The notes: a model not told the origin generated them from the sequence alone. Positions 11,701 to 26,372 are shown, counted from the first letter of the stretch. The stretch is DNA of 64,000 nt from Sialis fuliginosa (GCA_961205875.1 OY540810.1:21452001-21516000), one strand, 5' to 3'. Program-made: numbers and translations.

Positions 11701-14700
11701 AAATTGCAACAGGATGTGCATGGCTCATATAATATAACAACTTTCAGACGGATTTATATTAAAAATATGTGGCAAAAAATGTAATATATAAATATAAACA
11801 ATGCGACATTTGTTTTTATATTTACTGTTTTTTGTTGTGTATGATACGTAATTAAAATGTGTTAATTGTTATTATTACAATTACAAGTTCCTTGGAAATT
11901 GCAGTTAATTAGTTTTAATTTGCGGTTTCCTTACTAAAATATAAATCTTGTTTAATTGTACTAAATTATTTTTGTTAATTTTTTTTTAATGAAAATAATC
12001 GATTTTTTATTTATATTTGAAATGCTTCATAAAAAATTGTAGAAGACTTTACATTCTATAATTTTTATCACATTATTTTTTTTATATATCTCATTAATTA
12101 ACCACAAAAAAGTTTTTTCATTTCTACTTTTATTTTTGTCAAATTATATTTGAAACGATTCATAACAGAAATACATGTTTATAATTAAAGTTAGATTCAT
12201 TTCTTAGATTCATTTTTTTGTGTGAGAATACTTATATAAAAATGTTTAAATATCAGTACACTGCATCTATAAAAATACGGAAACAGTTTCGCGAGAAAAT
12301 AATGTAAGTGTTGGTGCACTTAAAAACAAGTACTGCTGCATTGTAACGTCGTTAAAATCGCTGAAAGTAACACATATTTAAATCCGTACACGACGACAAC
12401 ATCATATAACGAGCGCATTTCTTGAAACAACGCATTACTGGAGAACATATAAACGTTAGTGTGAACACACACACACACACCCGACACTTTGGGTTGCAAT
12501 AAAAACATCGAATTTAAAAATAAGTTGCGAATTCGTTTGTATTGTATTCTTGTCTTTTGTATCGAGATATGTGTGGGTTTTATTTTACCAAAATATAAAT
12601 GAAATTCTGTGTATGTTATATTAAATGTTATATAATCTAAATCCAAGAAACATGAATTTTGACGTATTTTTTTATTTATTCTCTAAAATTTTATTATGGC
12701 TATCTATTTTGAATTCTTGCCATTTTTACTGTTATTACAATATATACACAATGAATAAAAAATGATTTTAGGCTTTTTTATGTTACAATAAGCTAAGGGT
12801 TTATGTTACTACGCCTCCCTTTAAAAAAAATCTAATCTTAGGACCTCCCACCCCCCTATTATTTTATAAAATAATAAAGACACGTTTTAAAAAGGTATAA
12901 AATTTATTAATTCAAAAAATTAAAAAAAAAGTACTTGATAGATGAATGTGCTTGTTTATTAGCACAAACTTCATTAAATTTAGGTGTCATTGAGGAGTGC
13001 TACTCATATCTCTTTTTCTATTACTATTTCATTACAACTAATGCAGAAAATCCCGCTTCGCATAAATATGATGTTAAGAATGGCAGCAGTACTTGCATTG
13101 CTTTGCTTGAATATTGTATTCTTCACTTCAATTCAACCAAAAGTAGGGTTTTACTCTGAAATCGCATGATAATTCTATCAGTTTTTCCTTTTCAATAGTT
13201 GTCAGTCTAAAACTACACAGTAACGTGCCTTTCAGGAACAGATAATATATAAAAAAATAATGTAAAGTTACAAAAGTTCATTTATATGAATATATTTTTT
13301 ATTTATAATTATACCTAAATGTTATGTTATGAAAATTACACTTCTATTAAACTTTTTACGCCTCCCTTTGCACTAGTCAGTTTGGAAATCGCTGGTTTAA
13401 GGGGTTACATTTACATACCTCCAGCACTGGTGAAAATTAATACCTTGGGTTGCATAAAGCAAAATTAACCACGATTAGTTAACCAGTTGTTTTCAAACCA
13501 TGAATGTTAATTCTAAAGTTAATCTCAATTTGTAAATGAATAATTCTCTGATAATAATTTTTTACCTTCTAAAATTTATCATAACCGTGATTGTTTTTTA
13601 GAATTGACGTAATTATGGTTTAAAAACAACTGATTAACTAATCGTCTAAATATTATTTAATTATTAGCGTTCCTTAAATTGATAAAACCAAAGTAATGCG
13701 TTACAATAAACTAAAAATTGCATAAAAATGATAATTCAAGAGAATAATATTTCTTAATAAAAATACATAAAATTTGTTTAAAAATCTGGAAGAAATTGAT
13801 ACAAAATACTAGGTTATTTTGTTTTTAAATTTTATTTACCTTTATTAAAAAAAAGTAATCATTTTTAGACTAAATAATGAAAAATAAATGTTAATAAGAT
13901 TTTTTCACTATTGTTTTCGAGGATTTGGGCAGAGCAAAATATTTTTACGATTTTTTCGAAAATTTTAATAATAACAAATTATCTATTCAATTCCATAAAT
14001 TGTCTGTCATCATTTAATACCTCTCGAATTAGGATAAAATATCGCACAACATAAAAAAGATACGCATAAAAATAGACACGACTATATTCATCCTGTATAA
14101 ATTGACACGAATAAATGTAAACCTGGTTTCATCATTATATCCTTCAAAATCTAAATAACAGCACAAAAACAAGAAATAGTTTTAGAATTAACACAATAAC
14201 AAAGTGACTCTCTCGCCAAGCAAAACATACAATCCGACTACCAACAATGAACGCAAAAACGTTATAAAATGATAATTAGTAACAGTAGCATGGAAACGGT
14301 TTTTACTCATTGATACTTGAGTAGTTCCCTGTAGTGACGCACATCAGAATAAGCAGCACCAATGCACTACATGTGTGCATCTGCAATCTCCGCAAAATCG
14401 AGTTGTAAAAAAAACTTGTCGTCTGCAAGTTATCTCGTAATGCGCAGGAAAAAACAGAATAAAGATGGTGCACTTGGCAAATGTACAATAACACAGTGCA
14501 GATCTTAAACAGAAATCTTAAGAAGTGCAGTTTGTGTAAAAACAATTTGAGGAAATATGATTTATGTTTTGACGTTTATAAATGAACATTGTTTGAGTTA
14601 TGTGGATATGTAAACAAATGCATAAAAGCAAGTGTTGAAAGACATACATACATACGTTATAAACGTTTAAACTGCTGCCTAAACAATAAACTCTCATAAG

Positions 14701-15099
14701 CTTTCTAGAATTTTTTTTTAATTCAATTTATAACTTAATATTTTGAAATTAGTATTGTTGAGATATTCACGTATGAATGCAACAATGGCGAATAAAAAAA
14801 AACAATATAAACGTGAAAAACAACGATATATTATGATCAAAAATAATATGAACAGATTTAATTATGACATCAACTAAAGAAACAGCTAAAATTAAATAGT
14901 TCCTATTTTAAATTTCAATATTCTTTTTTTTGTAAATAAAGAATTTGAATTTTAACTTAAAAATAATATTTTAATACAACTTTGACTGTGTACATGCGTT
15001 ATGCACAGAAACACTAAATAGCAAAAATAGATAGTTTTATATAAGAATTATTCACTATTTTATAGACAAAAAAATAATGTTCTTTGACAATACCGTTAA
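8760..15099. other. Gene-free tract
   Basis: Very AT-rich; the ORFs in it (9679, 10903, 12320, 12935 and 14303 starts) lack splice context and protein-like composition. Only the AC microsatellite is clear. Confidence 0.5.
12465..12481. repeat. AC dinucleotide microsatellite
   Basis: An uninterrupted run of AC repeats; the ORF through it is not a gene. Confidence 0.7.
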
Positions 15100-15253
15100 C
15101 AGTGGCGCACCCATAGAGAGTAGGGATTGAATCCCCCCACACCCGAATTTGTCAATATACATTATTTAATTTAACAATTGTGATACATAAAAAATAAAAA
15201 TTACATATAACATATAATTACATAATAAACATTTTTTTCTGGATGCGCCACTG
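15100..15253. mobile_element. hAT-like MITE, CAGTGGCGCACCC ends
   Basis: The left end is CAGTGGCGCACCCATAG and the right end is GGATGCGCCACTG. These are the typical imperfect termini of short hAT-derived elements. No coding capacity was seen and no clear target duplication was found. Confidence 0.55.
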
Positions 15254-15847
15254 GGGGAAAATTATAAAATCGGTACAAAATTACTTCTGAACAGCTCTTT
15301 TGTAACAAAATATTAAACAAAACTAATCAGGATCAAACGAAAACGCTCTAAAAAAATAAACCAAAAGGGCAGTTCGGAAACAATGTACTTCAACAGAATT
15401 TATTCAACACATTTCTGTTCCAACATAAACATTGGGATTAGTTAAACAATTATTTTTATAAGCTTGATTGAACATAACATAACAAGCTGATTTTTTTAAA
15501 TTACAAAAAACATCTGCCCATCGATAAGGATTTTTTTAAAAGGTTGATTTTGTTAATAAGCTCAGATATTTGTCCAGAACCGAAATAGGTAAACAGAAAA
15601 AAAATGTATTGGACCAAGACAACCTTTGTTTTATATTTATATCGAAAACAATATTCTCTTAATATAAGAATATATTTGTATATATATTAATTAATAATTA
15701 TAATATGAATCCAACTATATTATTACTTCTCATTAAAGCTATATTGTCGGATGAAAACAATTATTTCTCTGTTTTAAACAATATTTCGAAGACAAATATT
15801 TTCTCTTGCTTTAGTGCTCGTATTATCAATGAGCTACCAAAATTTGT

Positions 15848-16036
15848 TAGCTTACAAGCACTTTCAACGGAGTATTAATTTTGTGGCATTATCTATGGAT
15901 TTATTTTTGAATTTTTTGTTGTTTCAATATCGTGGTGTTAACTTACCACACGTGCGCAAAACTTGTCAAACACTTCATGAAACTTCAAGGGAGCTGTCGT
16001 ATAGGTTTGATACCCCATTTGAAAGTGCTTGTTAGC
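15848..16036. mobile_element. CAAGCACTTTCAA inverted-repeat element, copy 1
   Basis: The left arm contains TTACAAGCACTTTCAA and the right arm TTTGAAAGTGCTTGTTAGC. The interior right half (GAGCTGTCGTATAGGTTTG) is shared with the element at 54106-54357, so the two are one family. Confidence 0.55.
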
Positions 16037-18059
16037 TTCTTTATAATACCGGACATAAGTGTAGCGTTGTTTTATAGACAAAAAGGGCAATTACCTAGGG
16101 CATGAAAATTATTATTTATATATTAAATTTATAATATTCCTTTTTATTTTCATACTTGCAAATTGATATTTCTATGAACATTTTAAATATGAGCTATATA
16201 ATTTTACTAAAAATTTGTGTTTTCGATCTCGTTAACTGTTTATACTATTACATGTATAGACAATTAAGTGAAAAGTTGAAATTTTCAAACCGTAGGTCTA
16301 TATCTGAAACCGTTTTGAAGATACGGCCTTTCAAAGTTTTAGTTTTTTCAACGAAAAATTTTTTTTAGTTATATTTTATACATCAAACATCAACTTTTCG
16401 TAAAAATATAAACTCAAACACATTTTAAATATGCAGATTATAACTTAATATCGTATATTAAGTAATTATAGTACGAGTTAATATAAGTATGATAATATAT
16501 TAAATTGTGCCACGAGCCTGACCGGGCGTAAGTAAAAAATACAATTCGTGAGTGATCGTGAACAAAAATTACTCACAAGCCCAGCTTAGTCCCAAATTAA
16601 ACCGACATTTATTTAATTTGTAGAAGCTCATAAAGTGATTATCCAATTTCTGTTCTAAGCAAATCTGTAAATTTGATTTTCTATTAGCAAGCAAACTTTA
16701 ATTTTCTTCTCCTTAAATATTTGATAAAGTAGTAAATCTGCTTCTGTCATAAAGACGCAAAAATATAAATTTTACAGGATTAATTCAATTTTGTTACAAA
16801 GTCACCAAACAACCCCAATTTAATGTGTTACATAATCCGACAGAAAGATAAACAAAACTATATTCAATATTTACCACATCTGTCATCTATTTAATTGTGG
16901 AATGATAAAACATGAATATTAAGTTATTAGATAGAAAGAAGGCTTTGGTTATGTATACAGTGTAAACAAAAACAAGCGCTTCAAATTACAAGCCAGGGTC
17001 TATGTACGGTGTACAGCGACTAGATACTTTATTGATTATACGATTTAAACCTGAGTAATATGAAATCTTGTGGAAAGTTATCAAGGACGTGGCACACCAT
17101 ACACTTATGAGCAATTTAATAATATCTGTAATAAGTCATATAATTGCTATAGTTTCATACACTAAACGGTATCATTATACGGAATGAACTTGTAATCGTC
17201 TTTAATAATACCATAAACACATCAATATATATAAATATTATTTATGCTTCATCCTGGACTCACGGTACGTAAAAAATATACTGGGAAAAACAATTACGTA
17301 CTTTTTTTTGGTCTGTGAAAAATATATGTTGTATATTTTTTTTTATTGATTATATGATGAAAAAAATGTTCGTGTCTAAAATTATAATGAAAACTACAAG
17401 AATTACAATGGTCCAAATATATAATTTTTATAGCGAAATGTAGTTTGATATACTATCAATAGTTTTCAAATATGAGATATGTGTTTTTTATCGATTACAT
17501 GGGATTAAAAAATATTCGTGTTTCATATTTATACATGTATTTTGTACTAAATTACAATATTTTGTATCTACACGGAAAAAAATTAGTAAAAATTCTACAG
17601 AATCAGCAATTTTTTTATAATTTAATCATATTTAATTAATATTTTATTAATTTAGTAAAGTAAAATATTCTATAATTTGTAACATCAATATTTAGATAAT
17701 AAAATTTTTAACTTTTAGTTTGTAATAGTCTATACTAGTCTATAGTACTATTCATATTTTATCTGTTAAAATACTTTGTTTACTTCAAAAAGTACAGCTC
17801 AAAAAGTTTATTTTAGAATTCAATTTGAGTTTTTACATAGAACACTGTAATTTCTCAATATAATCCACATCCAGAATAACATGAATTATCTCACAAATTC
17901 TGCTGTATTTTTATGTATACATAAAACTTTTACAGTTTTTATACTAGTATTTATTATCTATCAACTTAAGCTGCAGCGAAATTAGTTATTTTTTGATAAA
18001 AACACATTATTCTATACAAGTCTTGAGGCTTCCGCGGTGATCTTGATATGGATCTTGAC

Positions 18060-18154
18060 TTCTGGGTGTAAGCGCACTTTTAGGAGAGCCCTGAAGATGT
18101 CCGACGAAACGTTCGCCGATAACACGACCAAATAGACGCGGCTTACACCCAGAA
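18060..18154. mobile_element. Inverted-repeat block with hammerhead-like core
   Basis: Perfect 14-bp arms TTCTGGGTGTAAGC (18060-18073) and GCTTACACCCAGAA (18141-18154) flank a GC-rich loop. The loop contains CTGAAGA at 18091, a short GTC/GAC stem and GAAAC at 18106-18110. This resembles the conserved core of hammerhead motifs in Penelope-like retroelements. The pairing strand with a cleavage triplet is not evident, so activity is doubtful. Confidence 0.4.
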
Positions 18155-18466
18155 GCACAGTACTCTACTTAATTACTGTTTTTAGCTGTATCTTTTCCTG
18201 ATTTTTAAATATTGTTAATTACTATTTACATATTAATTATTTCCATGAAAAATGATGAATTTCTATGTTATTTTACAACTAAAATTTGCAATATTAAATA
18301 AATATGTTGTAAGTGGTAGTCTCAAAAGAAATCTGTACAGATCCGCCCCTGTTCTTAGACTTAATGATTGGAAAGATCGAAACTAGCGACAAAATTCTAC
18401 GTATGCATAAAATACTGTCCCTTTCGAGATAAAAGATCCGATAGGGTGAATTAGATTATATCTTAC

Positions 18467-18537
18467 CATAGTTTGGGACTGAAAAAGGTACTGGCTTAAG
18501 TCGTACAAAATAAGTGTAGCAGCAAATCGAAAAGCAC
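18467..18537 (-). CDS. Candidate 71-base exon
   Basis: Minus strand: acceptor GTATTGAGTTCAG, donor ATG|GTAAGA. Two frames are open: one reads AFRFAATLILYDLSQYLF and the other CFSICCYTYFVRLKPV. A second acceptor-like TTTTTCAG lies inside it. It sits in the path of gene B, but neither open frame allows the phase-0 entry that gene B exon 1 requires. Treat as an unassigned possible exon. Confidence 0.22.
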
Positions 18538-19742
18538 CTGAACTCAATACACCCAAACAATAGATAGTGATCACACGAAATTTATTTTGGGAACCGACTT
18601 TCAGATTTCAGGGGAATAAACTGATTTGCTTTATCTGTTGCCTTGTTAAAAGTTTATAACGGTGACGAGTGTTTTAAGGGTCGGATATCAAAATTGACGT
18701 GTTAGATTTTTACGGTTGGTATAATGACTGTCCTTTGTTTCCAACATGACTTAAAATTTCTTTTTTATACTTTTATTTGTTGATATTAGTAATATTTGTT
18801 TGAAATTTCAAATGTTCATACGAGACTAAAGTCTCTACTAAATTCAAGCTGGTTTCGTCTTGTATAGGTCATCAAGGCCGACACAATACTCTTATTTACG
18901 TATTATAATTTAAAATAATTTGTACACATCTACCAATAAAAATTATATACCTACACCTTAATGTTTTTTTACTTTGTTCAATAAAACACTGAAAAACTGC
19001 GATTCAAATAAACTTGTTTTCAGAAAAAGAACTACAAATAAATTTAAGTAACTTAAAAACATAAATAAAAATTATATGGCACATAAAAAAAGTATGAAAA
19101 TATAATTTTCTATTTTTACCATCTCTTCCTCATTATCTGGGAGAGATGGCTACACTACAACCTTACATAGACATATAGACAAGTTTTTATTTATTTTCCT
19201 TTCTTATAGAACTTTCCACATATTTTGGCAAATGAAGTACAATATTTGAATCGCCTTATTCAATACTTTTTTTGGACAGTTTTATTATAGTCCTCTCCGC
19301 ACCCTAAACACTAATTTTTAATGATATCACCAAAAATTTCAGTTTAATTTTCATCTTCATATACCATTTTCTTCAACATCATTTTTTCCTTTCTTTTCCC
19401 AATATATAATTTAGACCCATAATATAACCCTTTTCGCTATGTATATCTTAATTCAGGTTAGTATTTAATTTGGAGACAACAGTGATGCTGAAAAATTATA
19501 AAATGTAATATTTTATATTGAATAATGATCAATTAATTTTTGTTATAAATAATGAATAATTATAGAAACTTCCAGCATATACAAATAAATATATCAACAC
19601 ATAATTAACAATTCAAATAATAATAATATGTAGAAACTGTTAGCATTAATTAAACGTCAAATGCGTTAACACCATGCGTCTTAACGTAAGCCTACCTGAA
19701 ACTTCATAATTTTCAAATTAAATTACTTTCAAAGTGTAGCAG

Positions 19743-19836
19743 TTCCAAGAGACGTATGCACATAAAAACGGGAATTTGCAAATGCAAGCTGTCCCATAAC
19801 TCAGTGATCCCATCCCCTTATCAAGTTCCTAAATCA
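19743..19836 (+). CDS. Candidate 94-base plus-strand exon
   Basis: The acceptor GTGTAGCAG and a GTAAGTGTG donor bound a segment open in a single frame (SKRRMHIKTGICKCKLS, then a proline-containing stretch). It would enter with one base and leave in phase 0. No partner exon was found, so this is weak. Confidence 0.2.
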
Positions 19837-21179
19837 GTAAGTGTGTGTACGTTACAGTTACACTATAGTATATACGTTATCTACAACGGAGTAAATTCTT
19901 GGCAACACCTTACACAAGGCAATTATAACTTTAAATAGTCCAATAAATCCACTTTATGAGTTGGTAACTCTGTCCATGACACTCTCTTTCCAGCGTACAT
20001 AAATATTTTTTATTGTACAAATAACTGCCTAAGTTATTTAAACTGGATGATTTAAATATATTAAGCATTAAGGTATTTCTATATTAAAAAATGTGCGCGG
20101 ATGCGACAAAAAAATAACTATTAACATAGTAACAGTAATGGCTTGTGTGAAGTGCATAGTAGATACCCTTTTTAGTCGTTTAGTGTTTATTTCACCTTTG
20201 TATGTGTAGCAATATGCTGTTGTTGAATAAACTATAATTATTAAAATTAAAATTAAACATTTCTGGAAAAATTCTACATTCGTAATATATAATTAAAGAA
20301 ATAAGATGGTTTCGCCATAAAATGCACACCCCTTCAAACTTTGTAAATGTATTAATAGAATTTTCAATTTTTTACAATAAAAATGTATAAGGTTTGTTTC
20401 GATTTTATCAACAAAAAAAAAAAAAAACCTGTTAGCTATTTTGTCTTTTTGTAGTAATTATAAAATTATGTTAGAATCTATTACAGAATACATTATTGTA
20501 CCCAAATTTTATTTTGATAACAGATCTAATTTTAATCATAACAATACAACAGTTATCAATTGGCGCTGCATTCACCGGAAATTTTAGAAAACTACATTTT
20601 ACGACCTGTAGCGTGTTTCACCGGCCTAAAAACTATCAAAAATCGACCTAATTAATTGTGTCTACATTTATAACAGAACATATAAATAAAATGGTAAATA
20701 TGAATCTTTTTTTAGAAAATGTAAACAAGTGCGTTGCTGAAGAAGTTTTTAAATAATGTTCGTTTTATCAATGTACAGTACACATGCAAAAAAATATTAG
20801 GCCGAGAGAAGAACATTAGTACCAAACAGGGGTGTACAATATAGTAAAAACTACAGGTCAGTTTAAAATGCCCAGGTATCAAGGGTTTTTTTTTACAAAA
20901 TTAATAATAGGATAACTAATAATTCAAGAAGAAATAAATAACGTGTACGAAGAATTAAACACTTACACAATCCGACCTTTGGCATACTCCATTAATCATG
21001 TAATTAATTTTAATAGACATATTATTACAGATGATAGCAAGAGTAAACAGTTAAAATTAAAAGGCTAATATTTCATAAAACAGCATTTCTATCTAGGACG
21101 GCGATCGTTATAGCGTTAAGCAAAAAAATCACTGATTGTTTGTATAGTTAGTTTACTAAATGAAAACCAACACGCTGTA

Positions 21180-21362
21180 CAAACAACTGAAAACGATCCT
21201 CTCAGAATGGAGCATTGCCGAATGTGATAAAGAGAGAGAATGGCGGGCGAACGAGCGAGCGAGAGGGAATAACAATTCAACATAATCCTAGCCGGCGCAC
21301 TCATAATTGAATCAAAACAGCCTCGGGAAAGAACAACGAAAGTGTTGTGTTATTTGTACATT
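21180..21362 (+). promoter_or_regulatory. GC-rich promoter-like patch
   Basis: This contains GAGAGAGAATGG and an array of CGAACGAGCGAGCGAGAG, resembling insect GAGA-type promoter sequence, followed by a rise in CpG. It lies directly before the candidate start codon at 21363. The minus-strand ORF through it is a shadow of the GC-rich patch. Confidence 0.35.
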
Positions 21363-21393
21363 ATGAATCTTCGGAAAAAGAAAACGGACATTG
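21363..21393 (+). CDS. Gene E, candidate first coding exon
   Basis: After a GC-rich promoter-like patch, the plus strand reads ATG with ten codons (MNLRKKKTDI) and one extra base before a GTAAGC donor, so it leaves in phase 1. Short basic first exons of this kind are common, but with so few codons it could be chance. No downstream plus-strand exon in the matching phase was found. Confidence 0.3.
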
Positions 21394-24300
21394 GTAAGCT
21401 GCAATGAATTATAATTGGGGGCCTATCGGGCATAGGCTATTATAAAAACGTTTATCTAACCTATGGTTACCACGTATATAACACGCTATCAAATCTTTGG
21501 ACATTCATCATATCAGACGTAAAGTTGATACCTACATGTGGAACTATCAAAGGTTCGCGTGATTCGGAACCAGTGATTTTGTTTAAATCATTTAAAACTT
21601 CTTAAATTATGGAAATATGCCAACAACAACAAAAAATCCTCGTGTCTTACAGATTTTGTTTTTAGGAATTCAAAATCTACATATTAAATTATACATGAAT
21701 ACCTATATATTGATACAGTAATAAAATGAAAAATGCTAAAATACAGTTTCTAGGAAATGTAATGTTGGTATGTTATTAGTGGTAAACGTTACCTAACTTA
21801 TGATTTAATCCATAAACTGTAATTTCTATATTACTATGCATGGATAATTAGTAACGGTGTAGGTAAAACTGTTCGTTGTACACGCTTCAATGGAAAGGTC
21901 GCAATACGAACTCTACAGATTAATTGCATCATATGTTTCTAATAGACACATTAACCTTTTACTACAGTAAATAGTATTTGTAACTAACCACAGTGTAAAA
22001 TGTTTACACCTCAGGTAATAGCCAGCAAATAAGTTATTAAAGTCCGATAGCTCTTAGATACTTAAACATTTATTTTTACTTACATCTTATTCATACAGAA
22101 TATGTAAATATATACAAGGCAATTAATAGATTATTTACTTTAAAAAATATAATATTTTATATGATTGTGTAAAAGTTCCTGAAAAAATAGATAAAAAAAA
22201 TATACGTTTTCGAATCCATTACTCACAAATAATTACTTTCAAAACTTTTAATATTTGACATTTCTCGTTCGCTTTTGCTCTAGAAACTTTTCAAAATCAG
22301 TAAACTCAATTCCACGACAAACTTCCATAAAAACTGATTCACGAAAAAAGAAACTTTAAACAAATTAGTATGAGTTAGTACATTTCTTACGATGATTTTT
22401 ATTTTGTATACCAATAGTTTTTATCCGCCAAGTTTTAATTGGAATAATAAATTCGTGATTTCAATTCGTAAATTATAAGTTACTAAAAAAATTATATAGC
22501 TCGAGAAAGTGAAGAAGACAAAATAGAAAAACAAAAGTTACAAATCAAAGTACCTATACTAACATTCCATTACAAACAAAAACAGATATTTTGTTCTTTT
22601 GTTTCTCCACACACAAAAAATCTTATTGGTTCAATAAACATGGTGATGACAATGATTCTAAAGACCAGAATTATTTTAGGCAGAAAAAACATTAATGTTA
22701 GATTTAAAAACACCACATTCAATTTTGTTACCCTTATAAAAAAGTTCAATTTAAAAATAAAGGAACTTGGTTAGTCGCTTCTGCTTCCAAGGTTACTAAA
22801 TTGCTGCCTCAAGCTCTGAATTCCAGCACACCTGATCGCGTTACCGTGAAAAAGAACAGACTTCTCAATCGGGTGGAAAAGAGTATACTTATTTCACTCC
22901 ACAGAATTACTTTTGCTAAATTTATTGCTCGAAGCAATCAAATACAGTGTTATTTTTTACAAAAAGAGAACAGTGCTATACAGTTATCGTTGGTATAATG
23001 CATCTATCTCCGTCCGACTAATTTTTTATGGTTACGCGTTACATGTACCAATCAAATTAAACAATGTCCTATAAAAAAGGATGACATTATACAAACAACA
23101 ACCACATACACTTTAGAAATTACTTTGCAACATAGTACCGATGTAAAAGATAGGAGATTAAATTCTATCTATAAAATATCTTCCGTCTTTGAATGCTAAG
23201 CGACAAGAAGTACGCAAATTATAGCCAAATTCTAAACAAAATAAGAAGTTAAGTAATAAAACGCCTATTTTTTGGAGGAAAAAGCCACTGATTAACTCAT
23301 GTATGCATAGATGCTGGACAAAAATGTTTTTATAGCTTCTACAAGTAATTTAAAATAGAAAGATAATGAGAGGTGTGGAGGATATATTATTGATAATGAG
23401 AAATTGGAACAAGAAGTAAAGTCTATAGATTATACATGGTCATTTTGTAACCGGATCTCGATCGAACTAGCAGATAAACTTTTCACGAATTTGTGCAAAA
23501 GATTGATTACGGTTATTAAAGTTTTGCCACACACGTCAAAAACTGTTTCTGGTTTAAATAAAGAACACTCCAATTCAACCTAATTGTCTGGGAATATAAT
23601 GCAGAATTTATAAATAACAATTAACATAATTGTATACTTTATGGGATTATCGTTATTAAAACCAACTACGTAAAGAACTATTAGAAATTTTTTCAACCAG
23701 AAACTTAATCTAGAATAATAATGAAATTATGTCTATAATAAGTACACATTGAAGATAATAATGAATGAGAATAACTGTGAAGAGCATTTGCTTGGATAAT
23801 TATAAGTATTTACTTCTCTACATTTTTTCATTAATTACTTTATAATAATTTAGCTTATTGTTAGTTTTATTTATGATAATAATAACAGCAGTCAAGATAT
23901 TCTAAAAAGCTAATGAGGTTTTCATTCAAATTTGGCTAACTTAACTTACCTATATAATTACTTATATGTATATCTTTGTTAATCAAAACAAATTTGCATC
24001 TTTTAAAAACCACAAGTACTGATATGATGCAAACGTTGATCTTTTATACTTAATTTAATAAATTGAAACATTAAGTTAAATAAATTAAAAAGGCAGGTTT
24101 AAGTTTAAACGCATTGCGTGTCGTGAAAGAATCACTTTGAAACAATCGCAACCCACTATCTCATTATAACATGCGAGATGTTTTCACGAACAAAGTAAAT
24201 GCAGCAATGACAAATCATTTCAAACTTTGTCACCGGAATTGTCCTAAACCGCACATCCAGCATTAGTCCACAAATAAAACAGAACGGCAGAGCTGAAGGA

Positions 24301-26372
24301 AACATAACAGACCGCACTACAAACACACATACACACATTTGTTTGTGCAAGTGTGTGTGGGTGAAACTGACATAAAATAGTGAATTTACGGAATACCAAC
24401 AATAGGGTGTTTGACTAAATTTTAAAATATATTGTCAATTGTGCATATTATGTATTTAATAATACCTAACGAATAAATACTTGCTTTTTTCTTTTTCTAA
24501 ATTAATGTCAAAAACGCTGAAAATTTCCCGCCATGATGCTTATATTTTGTTTTTGCATAGTGACGTCACTATGCATAAATAAATGAGTATTTTGACTGTA
24601 TGCAGTATTTACGAATTGCATTGTTATTAGTGTTGGGACGTCACATCACTTTTTTTATGCAATACCGGCCAGTGAATGAAAGCTGACGATTCAAGAAATT
24701 TAAAGGATAGATGTAATAAGAGGTGTAATGAACAATTTTCTTCGAATTTCGGAATGACATTTGGTTGATAGAGTCCAGCTTGATGTAAAACTAACGTTTA
24801 TCAAAAATTAGTTGATATGGTCTTCTACAGGATGTTTTATAAGCAAAGTTGTAAAAACTACCTATATTTTTTCAAAATATGAAAAAAAAATCCACTAAGA
24901 AAGTTTGTTTATAATACAATTTTGTAACCCTATACCGAATTTCAGAGCATTGAAAATAATAATAATAATACTTTCAAAAAATGAAATAGATATTTTATAA
25001 ACATATTTAGTACATAATTCAATTTTTGTATAAATTGGTTCACAACTGTATTAACGATTTATTTAAACCAGTTAATCCCAACTACAATTATTATAAAGTT
25101 TGAGTGGTTTGTATTATCCAATGGCATTGCCAGGTTAATATAATCGAATAAATTGAAAAACTATATGGTACTGTACACTAGTACCCGAGACTAACTCGAC
25201 TCACACTTGACAATTTTTTATTACTTATTGTATTACTTATTGTATTACAGTGATTACAATTACTTTGTCGACTTTAATGTAAGAATACGTACACTCCAAA
25301 ACAAATCTTTTTAATTATACCGACCATAATGGATATTCATTTAGTTAATCGTCGATTGTTTTATTGTTATGAATTGGATAAAATTTAGTAGATAATATAC
25401 ATATAAAAAATTAAATGCGCATATTCTTTAAAAACTATTACCTACTTCCATTTTGTCTATTGAACTGTTAGTTCATTTAGACAGCTGTTTTATGTTCTGT
25501 TTTAATTTTCTTTTCTTATTACTCCCATTCATTCAAAAAAAAATTACGAAAATATAGTAATGTAATTGCAAAAATATTCATTTTTGACTAATGTCATTTA
25601 ATATTCAAACTAATTAGTTTTACAATCTCTGGGTTATTAAAAAATTTAAATCCTTAAACAATTTCCATCCGGATATAGTAATCCATCCACGAATCAATTA
25701 TTTATTGACTCAGCCTGTTAACGATAAAACCATTTTTAATTTATACATAATAGATATCAGCCCGTGTATACAATCCCATGGAACTGGGGGTACAAAAGGA
25801 TTTTACGGCATGCGTAAATAATACCACCACCACCACCAGACGTATCCTGCATAAAATATTAACTGCCGTAGTACAACATATCGTACTATTCCGGACATAA
25901 GTAGTTAATACAGAAATGCAAATGCAGACCTGCAGTGGCGGCCATTGATATTAACTCTCAGATATTATACTTATTAAAAATTGAATCAATAACAAATCCA
26001 ACATATAATATATAATGTTAATTTAAGGCAGGTGTGACGCTTAAAATTTTAAGATTATTTCAGGATTTTTTTTTGTAACAAAACAAATTATAATCTTTTC
26101 AGTCTTTTTATATGTTTTTATTTGCTTCTTAAATTACCTATACAAAATAATGATTTTTAGTAAATTGTTAAAATATTTTGACATCAGAGTGGACTCGACA
26201 AAAAGGTGGGTGGGAAGTGGGGAGCATATCTCCACTTGTAGTGATTTGAAACAAAAAAATTAAATATATTTGTACTTTATAGATTTGTCTCTATCGTATC
26301 ACCTAGAATTAAACATTAATATTAGTTAAAAACAAAATGGCAGACTAAAAGCAATAGTGATTGGTGTGTAGT
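21394..26372. other. Gene-free tract except one palindrome
   Basis: If gene E is real this is its first intron. It holds the TGACGTCA palindrome, a CCACCACCACCACCA run near 25828 and nothing else I can name. Confidence 0.4.
24554..24575. repeat. Perfect 22-bp palindrome centred on TGACGTCA
   Basis: TGCATAG-TGACGTCA-CTATGCA is a perfect palindrome with the CRE/ATF consensus at 24561-24568. A further GACGTCAC lies about 70 bases downstream. It could be a regulatory site or part of a repeat. Confidence 0.55.

Noticed and set aside
12320..12646. 108-codon minus-strand ORF
   Set aside because: It reads through an AC microsatellite (VCVCVHTN) and has no splice context.
24156..24350. Minus-strand peptide with CFICG and ICHCC, looking like a zinc finger
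   Set aside because: An acceptor-like TTCCTTCAG precedes it but there is no adequate donor, and the cysteine spacing fits no known finger.
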